From Paracrocinitomix mangrovi (GTDB lineage Bacteria; Bacteroidota; Bacteroidia; Flavobacteriales_D; Crocinitomicaceae), in assembly GCF_019740355.2 (NCBI RefSeq), contig NZ_CP091819.1:1116001-1180000 (forward strand): a DNA stretch of 64,000 bases, written 5' to 3'. This document shows positions 8,205 to 16,519 of the stretch, one piece after another. Each line of letters begins with the position of its first letter. The stretch's first letter is position 1. The notes under the pieces are model-generated. The model searched no databases and was not told the origin of the DNA. It worked only from the letters and a program-made list of their open reading frames with translations. Both the position numbers and the translations under genes were made by a program.

Positions 8205-9294
8205 CTTGATCTCCTCCTACTTTAAAAACAATTCTTTCAATGTCAATTTTTTGAAACACCTTTTCTACCCTATCTTCATCCGTATCAGTGACAAAAACCT
8301 GCCCAAAAGCATGATCTGAAACTAACGTCATTAGGCGTTCAACTCGGTTGTGATCTAATTTATCAAAAATATCATCCAACAGCAAGATTGGTTTCATTTT
8401 CAACAATTCAGAGATCAATTCAAACTGCGCCAATTTTAGAGCGATTAAAAATGACTTTTGTTGACCCTGGGATCCAAATTTTTTAACCGGATGTCCATGA
8501 ATTAAAAACACCAAATCATCTTTATGGATTCCCCTACTGGTATACCCTAAGGCCGTATCTTTTCTCTTATACTCTTCTAATTGCGCTTCAAAATTACCTT
8601 CCGTCAAATGAGATTCATAACTGATAGAAATAACCTCAGCTTCATCAGCCACCAGATTGAAATACTTTTGAAAAACTGGAATAAAATCATTTAAAAAAGC
8701 ATTCCTTTTTTGATATATCACATCTCCCAATGAAACCAATTGAGCATTCCAAACTTCAATGCTTTCATTTTCAAAAATTCTCAACTCTTGAAACTGCTTT
8801 AACAATGCATTTCTTTGCTGTAACACCTTGTTGTATCTGATCAAGGTATCCAAATACATTCGATCATACTGAGAGATAATACTGTCAATAAATTTACGTC
8901 TGGTATCACTTCCTTCAATGATCAGGTTAGTGTCATAAGGAGAAATGATAACCGTTGGAAACTGACCAATATGTTCAGCTAAACGTTCATATTCCTTTTT
9001 GTTCTTTTTAACCTTCTTTTTTTGACCCTGTTGAACAGAAACGCTAATATCAATTGATTTATCTTCCTTAGAAAAACTACCGTTTATTAAAAAGAATTTC
9101 TCGTCAATCTTTATACTTTGTTTATCAATAGGGTTTAGAAAAGACTTGCAAAACGACAAAAAATAAATAGCATCCAAAAGGTTTGTTTTCCCTTGACCAT
9201 TATTACCAATAAATACGTTGATTTCAGGACTGAATTCAAGATTCACTTCACTGTGATTTTTAAAATTTACCGCAGATAATTTTTTCAGATGCAT
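8191..9294 (-). CDS. recF: DNA replication and repair protein RecF
   Basis: A 367-residue RecF, the SMC-like ATPase that acts with RecO and RecR to load RecA at gaps. The N-terminus MHLKKLSAVNFKNHSEV is the classic start, followed by Walker A GNNGQGKT (residues 30-37). Towards the C-terminus are the signature-like FGSQGQQKSFLIALKLAQ and Walker B ILLLDDIFDKLD with the D-loop and the VFVTDTD strand. I start at ATG 9294, not at the upstream ATG 9336, because the family begins here and a perfect TANNTTTG promoter element (9300-9307) lies inside the longer reading. The promoter-start gap of 5 bases predicts a leaderless mRNA. The dciA-like gene follows in an overlap. Confidence 0.95.
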   Translation of the reverse strand: MHLKKLSAVNFKNHSEVNLEFSPEINVFIGNNGQGKTNLLDAIYFLSFCKSFLNPIDKQSIKIDEKFFLINGSFSKEDKSIDISVSVQQGQKKKVKKNKKEYERLAEHIGQFPTVIISPYDTNLIIEGSDTRRKFIDSIISQYDRMYLDTLIRYNKVLQQRNALLKQFQELRIFENESIEVWNAQLVSLGDVIYQKRNAFLNDFIPVFQKYFNLVADEAEVISISYESHLTEGNFEAQLEEYKRKDTALGYTSRGIHKDDLVFLIHGHPVKKFGSQGQQKSFLIALKLAQFELISELLKMKPILLLDDIFDKLDHNRVERLMTLVSDHAFGQVFVTDTDEDRVEKVFQKIDIERIVFKVGGDQVVKI

Positions 9295-9299
9295 TGACG

Positions 9300-9307
9300 C
9301 AAATATA
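9300..9307 (-). promoter_or_regulatory. recF -7 element (TATATTTG)
   Basis: Exact TANNTTTG five bases before the recF ATG, with ATTG 19 bases further upstream as a one-mismatch -33 element. It fixes the recF start at 9294. Confidence 0.6.
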
Positions 9308-9358
9308 CTAGACCTTATATCAACAACAATATTCATTTTAAGTTCAATTACAAAATCT

Positions 9359-9366
9359 TACCTTTA
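9359..9366 (+). promoter_or_regulatory. Probable -7 element (TACCTTTA)
   Basis: A one-mismatch TANNTTTG match four bases before the ATG at 9371, in the same spatial arrangement as recF and bshC. The 76-base gap between recF and this gene therefore seems to hold two short back-to-back promoters. Confidence 0.4.
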
Positions 9367-9370
9367 TGAC

Positions 9371-9832
9371 ATGTATCCGCCATTGAACTTACCGCAGTTT
9401 GACTTAAAATTAGAAGGAGATAAAATTTGGGATGTCCTCAGAAAAAAATATCTTCTTTGTACTCCTGAAGAGTGGGTTCGTCAAAACTTTATCCAATACC
9501 TCATTCAGCATAAAAACTATCCGCAAGGAAGAATGGTAAGCGAGTATACGGTTGATTACAATGGCTTAAAAAAACGTTGTGATATAGCTATTTTTAATGA
9601 AGAATTAGGAGTAGACGTTATCGTTGAATGTAAAGCTCCAAATGTTGCATTGACAGAGGATACTTTTTATCAAATTGCAAAATACACCAGTACATTAAGA
9701 GCACCCATTTTGATCTTAACAAATGGCCTTGAGCATTATTGTGGCTTTGTAGACTTAAATAAAAAGGAACTCAGATTCCTGAAAGAAATCCCTGATGTGG
9801 CAGCATTAAAAGAATTGTTAAACCCTAGTTAG
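9371..9832 (+). CDS. Stand-alone type I restriction R-subunit N-terminal-like nuclease-fold protein
   Basis: A 153-residue protein matching the small HSDR_N_2-type family that is widespread in Bacteroidota. The PD-(D/E)XK core can be read: WVRQNFIQYLIQ helix, GLKKRCDIAIF (D of the motif, about residue 76), then VDVIVECKAP (E-x-K, about residues 90-92), and a strand ILILTNGLEHYC. There is no methylase, specificity or helicase gene nearby, so this is a free-standing domain protein and not a restriction system. Its role is not established. It ends overlapping the opposing gene by 8 bases. Confidence 0.82.
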   Translation: MYPPLNLPQFDLKLEGDKIWDVLRKKYLLCTPEEWVRQNFIQYLIQHKNYPQGRMVSEYTVDYNGLKKRCDIAIFNEELGVDVIVECKAPNVALTEDTFYQIAKYTSTLRAPILILTNGLEHYCGFVDLNKKELRFLKEIPDVAALKELLNPS

Positions 9833-10487
9833 AAATACGGTATCTTCCGGTACCAATTCCCTTTAAGAAATCAGCCCACGAAGCGGGATTTAGCAAGTTG
9901 TTTTGAGGACCTTGTCCCCTGGTGTATTGATCTTGATAAAATTGTTGTTGGTAAGCACTGTAAGATGACAAACCATCAGATTCCATCAAAGCACCAACAT
10001 AAGCCATTTCTTGTGGTGTTAATCTTTCTCTTGCTCTTTTTAAATCATCATTAGGACTTGGCATATTAACAAAAGCATCAGCAAACGCTTCTTTTGAAGG
10101 CCAAGGATATACATCAACAGGATCGGTTGTAAGTGTATCAAACTTTAGAATTTGAACCAAACTAAACTCATCTTTTGTCTCATTTGGAACGTAATAAGTT
10201 TTTGTTTTATACCCCAGTGATGTAAATCGAATTGTATCACCCGGACGCACTACTAAAGCAAAATAACCGTAAAAGTCTGCAATCACCCCTTTTCTGGTTG
10301 TCATATTAGACACCTTTGTATAAGGAATACGCTCCATACTGTCAGAAATAACTATCCCTGTCATTTGGATAAGTTTCACCGAATCCTTTTGCGTATTGTT
10401 ATTTTGGTTTTGATTGTTGGTAGTTGTTTGTGCTTTAACAACTACAAAAACAAACGCGATTGCTGCAAATGCTATTAATCTTTTCAT
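9825..10487 (-). CDS. Secreted protein with carboxypeptidase-regulatory-like domain
   Basis: A 220-residue exported protein: signal peptide (residues 1-19, cleavage after VVVKA), a short Gln/Asn-rich stretch, then a CarboxypepD_reg-like beta-sandwich (about 40-115: TGIVISDSMERIPYTKV, then GYFALVVRPGDTIRFTSLGYKT). Such domains often form the N-terminus of TonB-dependent receptors, but here the protein ends about 100 residues later with a helical, Tyr/Gln-rich tail, so it is a stand-alone small version. A one-mismatch promoter element (GATATTTG) lies 11 bases upstream of the ATG. Function unknown; envelope location is likely. Confidence 0.75.
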   Translation of the reverse strand: MKRLIAFAAIAFVFVVVKAQTTTNNQNQNNNTQKDSVKLIQMTGIVISDSMERIPYTKVSNMTTRKGVIADFYGYFALVVRPGDTIRFTSLGYKTKTYYVPNETKDEFSLVQILKFDTLTTDPVDVYPWPSKEAFADAFVNMPSPNDDLKRARERLTPQEMAYVGALMESDGLSSYSAYQQQFYQDQYTRGQGPQNNLLNPASWADFLKGIGTGRYRISN

Positions 10488-10620
10488 AATCCTTGATACA
10501 AATATCCTTATTATAATCTCTTATCCAAAACTATTTAACAAAATTTACGATAGGATCAATAGAGTAATACGTCTTCAATATTCCATCAATTTTCGCGGGG
10601 TATATTCAATCAAAGTTTAT

Positions 10621-10628
10621 TACCTTTG
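10621..10628 (+). promoter_or_regulatory. guaB operon -7 element (TACCTTTG)
   Basis: Exact TANNTTTG, leaving a leader of about 30 bases before the guaB ATG. It lies across the upstream in-frame extension of guaB, supporting ATG 10662. No exact TTTG -33 element was found. Confidence 0.5.
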
Positions 10629-10661
10629 CGGGAATTTTATTGTCACTTAAAATTCAAAAAT

Positions 10662-12134
10662 ATGGGAATTGCAGATCTAAAAAATGTTAAGGAAGGTTTG
10701 ACTTATGATGATGTACTGCTTGTTCCTAGGTACTCTGAGGTACTTCCAAATCAAGTTGAGCTTAGCACAAAATTTAGTAGAAACATTGAGTTAAAAGCAC
10801 CAATTGTTTCTGCAGCAATGGATACGGTTACTGAATCTGCATTGGCAATTGCAATAGCTCAACAAGGTGGAATTGGTGTTGTACATAAAAACATGACAAT
10901 TGCTGAACAAGCTTTAGAAGTTCGAAAAGTAAAGCGTTCAGAAAGTGGAATGATAATAGATCCAATCACCTTAGACAAAAGTGCAACAGTTGCTGATGCC
11001 TTAAAACTAATGGAAGACAACAGCATTGGAGGTATACCTGTAGTTGATGACAATAAAGTGTTAGTAGGAATTGTTACCAACAGAGATTTAAGATTTGAAA
11101 AAGAAGTAGATCGACCTATAGTTGAAGTAATGACAAGCGAAAATATTGTTACTGCTTCAGAAGGTACCACACTAATTGATGCTGAACAAACGTTACAATC
11201 ACACAAAATTGAAAAATTACCTGTGGTTGATAGCAATAACAAACTGATAGGATTGATCACTTTTAGAGATATTATAAAAGTTAAGGAACATCCTCATTCT
11301 TGTAAAGATAAATACGGTAGACTAAGGGTAGCTGCTGCTGTAGGAGTTACTCATGACACTTTACAAAGAGTAAATGCTTTGGTAGAAGCCGGAGTTGATG
11401 CAGTTGTAATTGATACAGCTCACGGACATACCCAAGGAGTTGTAGATAAGTTAAAAGAGATTAAACAACATCACAAAGGAATTGACGTTATTGTTGGAAA
11501 CATTGCAACGGCTGAAGCAGCTAAATTCTTAGTAGATGCAGGTGCTGATGCAGTTAAAGTAGGAATTGGTCCTGGATCAATTTGTACAACACGTGTAATA
11601 GCAGGTGTTGGAGTTCCGCAGTTATCAGCAGTAAATGATGTTGCCATGGCATTAGCGGGAACAGGAGTTCCAATTATTGCAGATGGAGGGATTAGATATA
11701 CAGGAGATTTTGTAAAAGCTATTGCAGCAGGAGCTGATTCAGTTATGGTTGGTTCAATGTTTGCAGGAGTGAAAGAAAGTCCGGGAGAAACTATCATTTT
11801 CCAGGGAAGAAAATTCAAAACCTACAGAGGAATGGGATCTGTTGAAGCCATGCAAAAAGGATCAAAAGACAGATATTTCCAATCAGGTGAAGATGATGAA
11901 AAGAAATTAGTTCCTGAAGGAATTTCAGGAAGAGTACCATACAAAGGAAATTTGGTTGAAGTAATGCACCAAATAATTGGAGGTATCAGAGCAGGAATGG
12001 GATATTGTGGGGCAGCTGATATTGCCAACTTAAAAGGAGCGCCAATGGTAAGAATTTCCAATGCAGGTATTTTAGAAAGTCATCCACATGACGTTTCTAT
12101 CACAAGAGAAGCCCCAAACTATAGTAAAAAGTAA
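10662..12134 (+). CDS. guaB: Inosine-5'-monophosphate dehydrogenase
   Basis: A 490-residue IMP dehydrogenase, converting IMP to XMP with NAD+ in GMP synthesis. It shows the TIM-barrel start LTYDDVLLVPRYSEV, two tandem CBS domains (about 95-215, VADALKLMEDNSIGGIPVVD and LIDAEQTLQSHKIEKLPVVD), the catalytic loop GIGPGSICTTR with the nucleophile Cys near residue 308, the IADGGIRYTGD phosphate site and the YRGMGSVEAM flap. ATG 10662 gives the normal MGIADLKNVKEGLTYDD start; an upstream in-frame start overlaps the promoter element. It leads a cluster with three periplasmic folding factors, an arrangement I recall from other Bacteroidota. Confidence 0.97.
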   Translation: MGIADLKNVKEGLTYDDVLLVPRYSEVLPNQVELSTKFSRNIELKAPIVSAAMDTVTESALAIAIAQQGGIGVVHKNMTIAEQALEVRKVKRSESGMIIDPITLDKSATVADALKLMEDNSIGGIPVVDDNKVLVGIVTNRDLRFEKEVDRPIVEVMTSENIVTASEGTTLIDAEQTLQSHKIEKLPVVDSNNKLIGLITFRDIIKVKEHPHSCKDKYGRLRVAAAVGVTHDTLQRVNALVEAGVDAVVIDTAHGHTQGVVDKLKEIKQHHKGIDVIVGNIATAEAAKFLVDAGADAVKVGIGPGSICTTRVIAGVGVPQLSAVNDVAMALAGTGVPIIADGGIRYTGDFVKAIAAGADSVMVGSMFAGVKESPGETIIFQGRKFKTYRGMGSVEAMQKGSKDRYFQSGEDDEKKLVPEGISGRVPYKGNLVEVMHQIIGGIRAGMGYCGAADIANLKGAPMVRISNAGILESHPHDVSITREAPNYSKK

Positions 12135-12142
12135 TTTATAAA

Positions 12143-14155
12143 ATGAAGAGACTACAATTTTTAATTTTCGCTTTATTATTTAGTGCAGTAAGTTTTGGAC
12201 ATGAAGATGAAAATGATCCGGTTGTTTTAACAATTGAAGGACATCAAATTCACGCTTCAGAGTTCATTTACATCTACGAAAAAAACAATGACAGTTTATC
12301 TTACAAAAAGAAAGCGCTAGACAGCTACATGGAATTATTCATCAATTACAAATTAAAAGTAATTGAGGCTGAGCATTTAGGTTATGATACCATTCCTAGA
12401 TTGCAATCTGAATTAGCAGAGTACAGAAAACAACTGGCTATGCCATATTTGATTGACAAAAAGCAGAATGAAAAATTAGTTGAGGAAGCATATTACAGAA
12501 TTAAAAATGAAGTTCATGCCAGTCACATATTAATTCGTGTTGATCCGGCAGCTACACCTGAAGATACTGCAAGAGCTTATGACCAAATTATGGCTTTAAG
12601 AGATCGCGTTATGAAAGGCGAAGATTTTGGTGAAGTTGCAATAGGAAGAGGAGGATCTCAAGACCCTTCAGCTGCAATGAATAAAGGTGATTTAGGTTAT
12701 TTCTCTGCTTTACAAATGGTATATCCTTTTGAAGAAGCCGCGTTTACAACTGAACCAGGAAGTGTTTCAATGCCAGTTAGAACGCGTTTTGGTTATCATA
12801 TTCTAAAAGTACATGAGATAAGACCAGCAAAAGGAAAAATGACCGCAGCTCATATCATGGTATTAGCAAATGATAAAGCTTCAGAAGAAGAAATCAAAGC
12901 TGCCGAAGAAAAGGCAAATGAAATTTATGCTTTATTAGAGAAAGGCGAAAAATTTGATGATTTAGCAAAAAAATATTCTGACGATCAATCTTCTAAAGGA
13001 AGAGGTGGTGCTTTACCTGAATTTGGTGCAGGAGCAAAACAAAGAATGGTTCCTGAATTTGAAGAAGCTGCATTTAAATTGCAAAATGATGGTGACTACA
13101 GTAAACCAATAAGAACTGCCTACGGTTTTCATATCATTAAAAGAGTTAGCCTTACTCCGGTTCCTTCATATGAAGAAATGTATCGTGAATTGAAAATGAA
13201 AGTTGAAAAGGACGAAAGAGCTCAAACTACCAGAAATTCTTTCATCAATAAACTTAAAAAAGATTATGGTTTTGGTGAAGCAGATGCTGCCAAGTTGTTA
13301 CCAATGTTCTTTAGCATAGGTGATGAATACTTTATGGGACACTGGAAAGGATTAACATCTGACGCTCATGATGATGATGTATTATTCACTTTTAGAGATC
13401 AATTTTTCACTGTAAAAGATTTTGAACAATACCTGATGTCTTTACAAAATCAAAAGAGAACAAAAGACATGCAAACTTTTGTTGAAGCGAGATTTAAAGA
13501 ATATCAAATTGAGAAGTTGTTGCAATATGAAGACAGTCAACTAGAACAAAAATATCCTCAATTCAAAGCTTTAGTTCAAGAGTACCGTGATGGAATATTA
13601 ATTTTTGAAATCATGCAAAATGAGATCTGGAATAAAGCTTCAAAAGACACTAGTGGAATAAAATCTTACTATGAATCTCACAAATCAGATTTCACATATC
13701 CTAAAAGATATCAAGGTGAATTATACAAGTGTATAGACAAAGCAACTGCTGAAAAGGTAGTGGAATTGTTGAATACAGACACCTTATCTTTTGGTAAAAT
13801 TCAAGAAATTGTGAACGAAAATTCTCAACTTAATCTTATTGTAAAGAAGCATGTTTTCAGTTCAAATTCTACTGATGCTTTTTCATATAAAAAAGGTAAA
13901 AAGACCCGTACTTTCGAAAAAGGAGTGAGTGAAATCTGGGAAAAAGATGGACAATTCTATGTGATCAAAGTTGAGGAAGTTTTAGAACCAAGACCAAGAG
14001 AGTTTAGTGAAGCAAAAGGATTAGTAACTGCAGCTTATCAAAATCAACTTGAAAAAGAGTGGATCAAGTCGTTAAGAGAGAAGTATAAGTATGAAGTTGA
14101 CTATGATGCGCTTTACTCATTGAAAAAAATCCACAAGGATTTAAGACTCGACTAG
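12143..14155 (+). CDS. Periplasmic SurA/PrsA-like peptidyl-prolyl isomerase with two parvulin domains
   Basis: A 670-residue exported chaperone with a signal peptide (cleavage near VSFG-H, residue 19) and a SurA-N-like helical region (about 25-120). Two parvulin domains follow: one beginning at VHASHILIRV (about 125-225, ending FGYHILKVHEI) and one at MTAAHIMVLA (about 232-335, ending YGFHIIKRV). A long C-terminal helical part with a further degenerate parvulin-like segment (GELYKCIDKATAEKV) completes it. It starts 8 bases after guaB and probably helps outer-membrane protein folding together with the next two genes. Confidence 0.88.
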   Translation: MKRLQFLIFALLFSAVSFGHEDENDPVVLTIEGHQIHASEFIYIYEKNNDSLSYKKKALDSYMELFINYKLKVIEAEHLGYDTIPRLQSELAEYRKQLAMPYLIDKKQNEKLVEEAYYRIKNEVHASHILIRVDPAATPEDTARAYDQIMALRDRVMKGEDFGEVAIGRGGSQDPSAAMNKGDLGYFSALQMVYPFEEAAFTTEPGSVSMPVRTRFGYHILKVHEIRPAKGKMTAAHIMVLANDKASEEEIKAAEEKANEIYALLEKGEKFDDLAKKYSDDQSSKGRGGALPEFGAGAKQRMVPEFEEAAFKLQNDGDYSKPIRTAYGFHIIKRVSLTPVPSYEEMYRELKMKVEKDERAQTTRNSFINKLKKDYGFGEADAAKLLPMFFSIGDEYFMGHWKGLTSDAHDDDVLFTFRDQFFTVKDFEQYLMSLQNQKRTKDMQTFVEARFKEYQIEKLLQYEDSQLEQKYPQFKALVQEYRDGILIFEIMQNEIWNKASKDTSGIKSYYESHKSDFTYPKRYQGELYKCIDKATAEKVVELLNTDTLSFGKIQEIVNENSQLNLIVKKHVFSSNSTDAFSYKKGKKTRTFEKGVSEIWEKDGQFYVIKVEEVLEPRPREFSEAKGLVTAAYQNQLEKEWIKSLREKYKYEVDYDALYSLKKIHKDLRLD

Positions 14156-14238
14156 ATCGCTAAATATTGTTAAAGTTCTTCACACCAAAGAGTTTTAGTT
14201 TCAATTTGGAGTTTTTATTCCCTAATTTCGAACTCAGG

Positions 14239-15078
14239 ATGCAAAAGTTTTTGTTTTTATTAGGTCTTTTGACTTTAGTTTCTTGTGGATCTGAAGAAGA
14301 CAAAGGCCGAGTATTAGCAGAGGTTTATGAAGAACAATTATTTGAAGCTGATCTAAAATCCTACCTTAACAGTATTGAATATGAAAAGCAAGACAGTGCC
14401 GTTGTTGCTTCAGCATATGTCAATGAATGGGTAGAAACTCAGATATTAGTTCACCATGCTAAAGCAAACGAAAACGTTGATCAAAACCATATTGATCAAA
14501 AGGTGAGGGAGTTTGAAAACGATCTTTACATATATGAACTGGAACAGGTTTTGGTAAATGAAAAACTAGATACTGTTGTTTCGGATGAAGAAATTAAAGC
14601 TTACTATGAAAGTCATCAAGAGGATTTTCAATTGAATGACTACTTAGTAAAAGTGCTTTATATCAAGATTCCGGTTGATGCACCAAATATTGATGAAGTG
14701 GGTGCAAAATATAGATTAAACAGACCAACAGATATTGAGGACATTGAAGCTTTTGCCAAAATTTATGCGACCAATTATTATTATGATCCTGATAACTGGA
14801 TTTATTTTGATGATTTATTAAAAGAAATTCCACTACAAGACATTAAAAAGGATCAGTTTATAATGAAAAAGTCAAAAGTGCGTTTTGAAGAAAATGGGTA
14901 TCATTATTTTTTAAATGTAATTGACTATAAGTTAAAGAACACAATCTCACCATTAGGGTTTGAGAAAAAGAATATTAAAGAGCGAATTTTGAATAGAAGA
15001 ATAAAGGAGCTTAGAACTACAATAAAGAATGATTTAATTAAAGAAGGGTATGAAAGCAATTCAGTCACTATCAAGTAA
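14239..15078 (+). CDS. Lipoprotein of the SurA-like chaperone cluster
   Basis: A 279-residue lipoprotein with signal peptide and lipobox TLVSC (Cys 17 from the chosen ATG 14239); a TTG start further upstream would bury the signal peptide and is rejected. The mature part is rich in helices and acidic residues, with SurA-N-like features (VVASAYVNEWVETQILVHHA and DEEIKAYYESHQEDFQL), but I cannot identify a complete parvulin domain. Its position between two PPIases implies a role in the same periplasmic folding path. The last 29 bases overlap the surA-like start, suggesting translational coupling. Confidence 0.8.
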   Translation: MQKFLFLLGLLTLVSCGSEEDKGRVLAEVYEEQLFEADLKSYLNSIEYEKQDSAVVASAYVNEWVETQILVHHAKANENVDQNHIDQKVREFENDLYIYELEQVLVNEKLDTVVSDEEIKAYYESHQEDFQLNDYLVKVLYIKIPVDAPNIDEVGAKYRLNRPTDIEDIEAFAKIYATNYYYDPDNWIYFDDLLKEIPLQDIKKDQFIMKKSKVRFEENGYHYFLNVIDYKLKNTISPLGFEKKNIKERILNRRIKELRTTIKNDLIKEGYESNSVTIK

Positions 15079-16438
15079 AATCTTAGCAGCTTTCATTGTG
15101 TTGGTAGGAATAAGTCATCATGCCAATGCTCAAAAAACCATGCTCGACAAAATCGTTGCAAAGGTTGGAGATGAGTATATTCTTTATTCAGATATTAAAA
15201 ATCAGGAATTAAGCCTTTTGCAAAACAATGTTGCTATTGAAAGCGGAATGGATTGTGAAATACTAGAAGGATTAATGTATGAAGCACTTTTAACTCATCA
15301 GGCAGTTATTGACAGTGTTGAAGTTGGTGATGAAGTTGTAAATCAAGAAATGGAGAGTAGATTGAATATGATTGCTGCTCAAATGCCAGACGGAATAAAA
15401 GGATTGGAAACATTTTATGGTAAATCTGTAGCCCAAATCAAAGCTGAGTTCTTTGAAATTATCAAAAAACGTATGCAGGCTGAAAGAATGAAAGATGAGA
15501 TTACTTCAGGTGTAGATGTAACACCAAAAGAGGTAAAAACTTTCTATAACAATCTACCAAAAGACAGTATACCTTACATCAATTCAAAAGTATCAGTGGC
15601 ACAAATTGTATTGTATCCTGAATTAACTGAAGAAGATAGACAAAAGGCATTTGACAAAATCAAGGCTTCAAGAGAAAGGGTAACAAACGGTGATATCTCT
15701 TTTAAAATGGAGGCATTCAATACGTCTGATGATCCTGGTTCAAAAACTCAAGGAGGAAGTTTAGGTTGGCAAACAAGAGGAACAATGGTACCAGAGTTTG
15801 AAGCTGAACTTTTCAAGCTAGAAAAAGGAGAGATTTCACCAATCTTTGAAACACAATTTGGATATCACTACATTCAAATGATTGAAAGAAAAGGAGATAA
15901 CTACCATGTAAGGCATGTACTTGTAAGCCCTCAAACAGACAGAAATGCTTTGGTAGCTTGTAAAGTAAAGTTAGATAGTATTTACAATGCCATAAACAAA
16001 GGTGAAATCAGTTTTGAAGAAGCTGCCAATATTTTCACTGAAGATGAAAACGGAAAAGGCAAGGGTGGAAAAATTATCAATCCTTACTCAGGTGATTACA
16101 AATGGGATTTGCAAAACATTAATGAAATTGATCCTTCAATGTCAAGATTTGTTGATATGCTTAATGTAAATGACTACAGCAAACCTAGTTTGTATGATAA
16201 TTATATGGAGCAAAAATCAGGTGTGAGAATTGTGAAACTATTGGATAAAACAAAACCGCATCTTGCCAACTTAAAAGATGATTATCAATTGATTCAAATG
16301 GCTGCTTTGGCTAAGAAAAAGCAAGAAGTGATTGACAAGTGGATTCAAAACAAAATCAATGCAAACTACATTTGGGTGGAAGATGCTTACATATCTAAAT
16401 GTACATTCAAATATGGTTGGATAACTACAGGTAGTTAA
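15050..16438 (+). CDS. surA: SurA-like periplasmic chaperone / peptidyl-prolyl isomerase
   Basis: A 462-residue protein with the SurA layout: signal peptide (cleavage after NAQ near residue 28), the characteristic LDKIVAKVGDEYILYSDIKNQE start of the SurA N domain, then two parvulin domains (about 180-285, VSVAQIVLYPE to FGYHYIQMIERKG; and about 287-390, YHVRHVLVSP to SGVRIVKLLD). In other bacteria SurA escorts outer-membrane beta-barrels to the Bam complex. It is the last gene of the guaB cluster, overlapping the previous gene by 29 bases. The symbol is used by architecture; orthology to E. coli SurA is approximate. Confidence 0.88.
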   Translation: MKAIQSLSSKILAAFIVLVGISHHANAQKTMLDKIVAKVGDEYILYSDIKNQELSLLQNNVAIESGMDCEILEGLMYEALLTHQAVIDSVEVGDEVVNQEMESRLNMIAAQMPDGIKGLETFYGKSVAQIKAEFFEIIKKRMQAERMKDEITSGVDVTPKEVKTFYNNLPKDSIPYINSKVSVAQIVLYPELTEEDRQKAFDKIKASRERVTNGDISFKMEAFNTSDDPGSKTQGGSLGWQTRGTMVPEFEAELFKLEKGEISPIFETQFGYHYIQMIERKGDNYHVRHVLVSPQTDRNALVACKVKLDSIYNAINKGEISFEEAANIFTEDENGKGKGGKIINPYSGDYKWDLQNINEIDPSMSRFVDMLNVNDYSKPSLYDNYMEQKSGVRIVKLLDKTKPHLANLKDDYQLIQMAALAKKKQEVIDKWIQNKINANYIWVEDAYISKCTFKYGWITTGS

Positions 16439-16505
16439 TCTTCAAAAATCGCCAAATGAGAAAATCAAAGGCGATATCCAATAAATTGAATTAAATCATA
16501 TCTCC

Positions 16506-16513
16506 TATATTTA
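16506..16513 (+). promoter_or_regulatory. Probable -7 element (TATATTTA)
   Basis: One-mismatch TANNTTTG six bases upstream of the ATG at 16520, the same close spacing as at recF and bshC. It would separate the acyltransferase gene from the surA operon. Confidence 0.4.
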
Positions 16514-16519
16514 CCTCCA

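Noticed and set aside
9295-9336. Longer RecF start at ATG 9336
   Set aside because: It would place the TATATTTG promoter element inside the coding region and adds residues not seen in RecF proteins.
9371-9832. Possible type I restriction-modification gene
   Set aside because: Only a short HsdR N-terminal-like domain is present; no methylase, specificity or helicase part is nearby, and this small form is common in Bacteroidota genomes without such systems.
16449-16474. Weak hairpin TCGCC/GGCGA after the surA-like gene as a terminator
   Set aside because: A five-base stem with a loop of about 16 bases and no T run; not enough to call a terminator.
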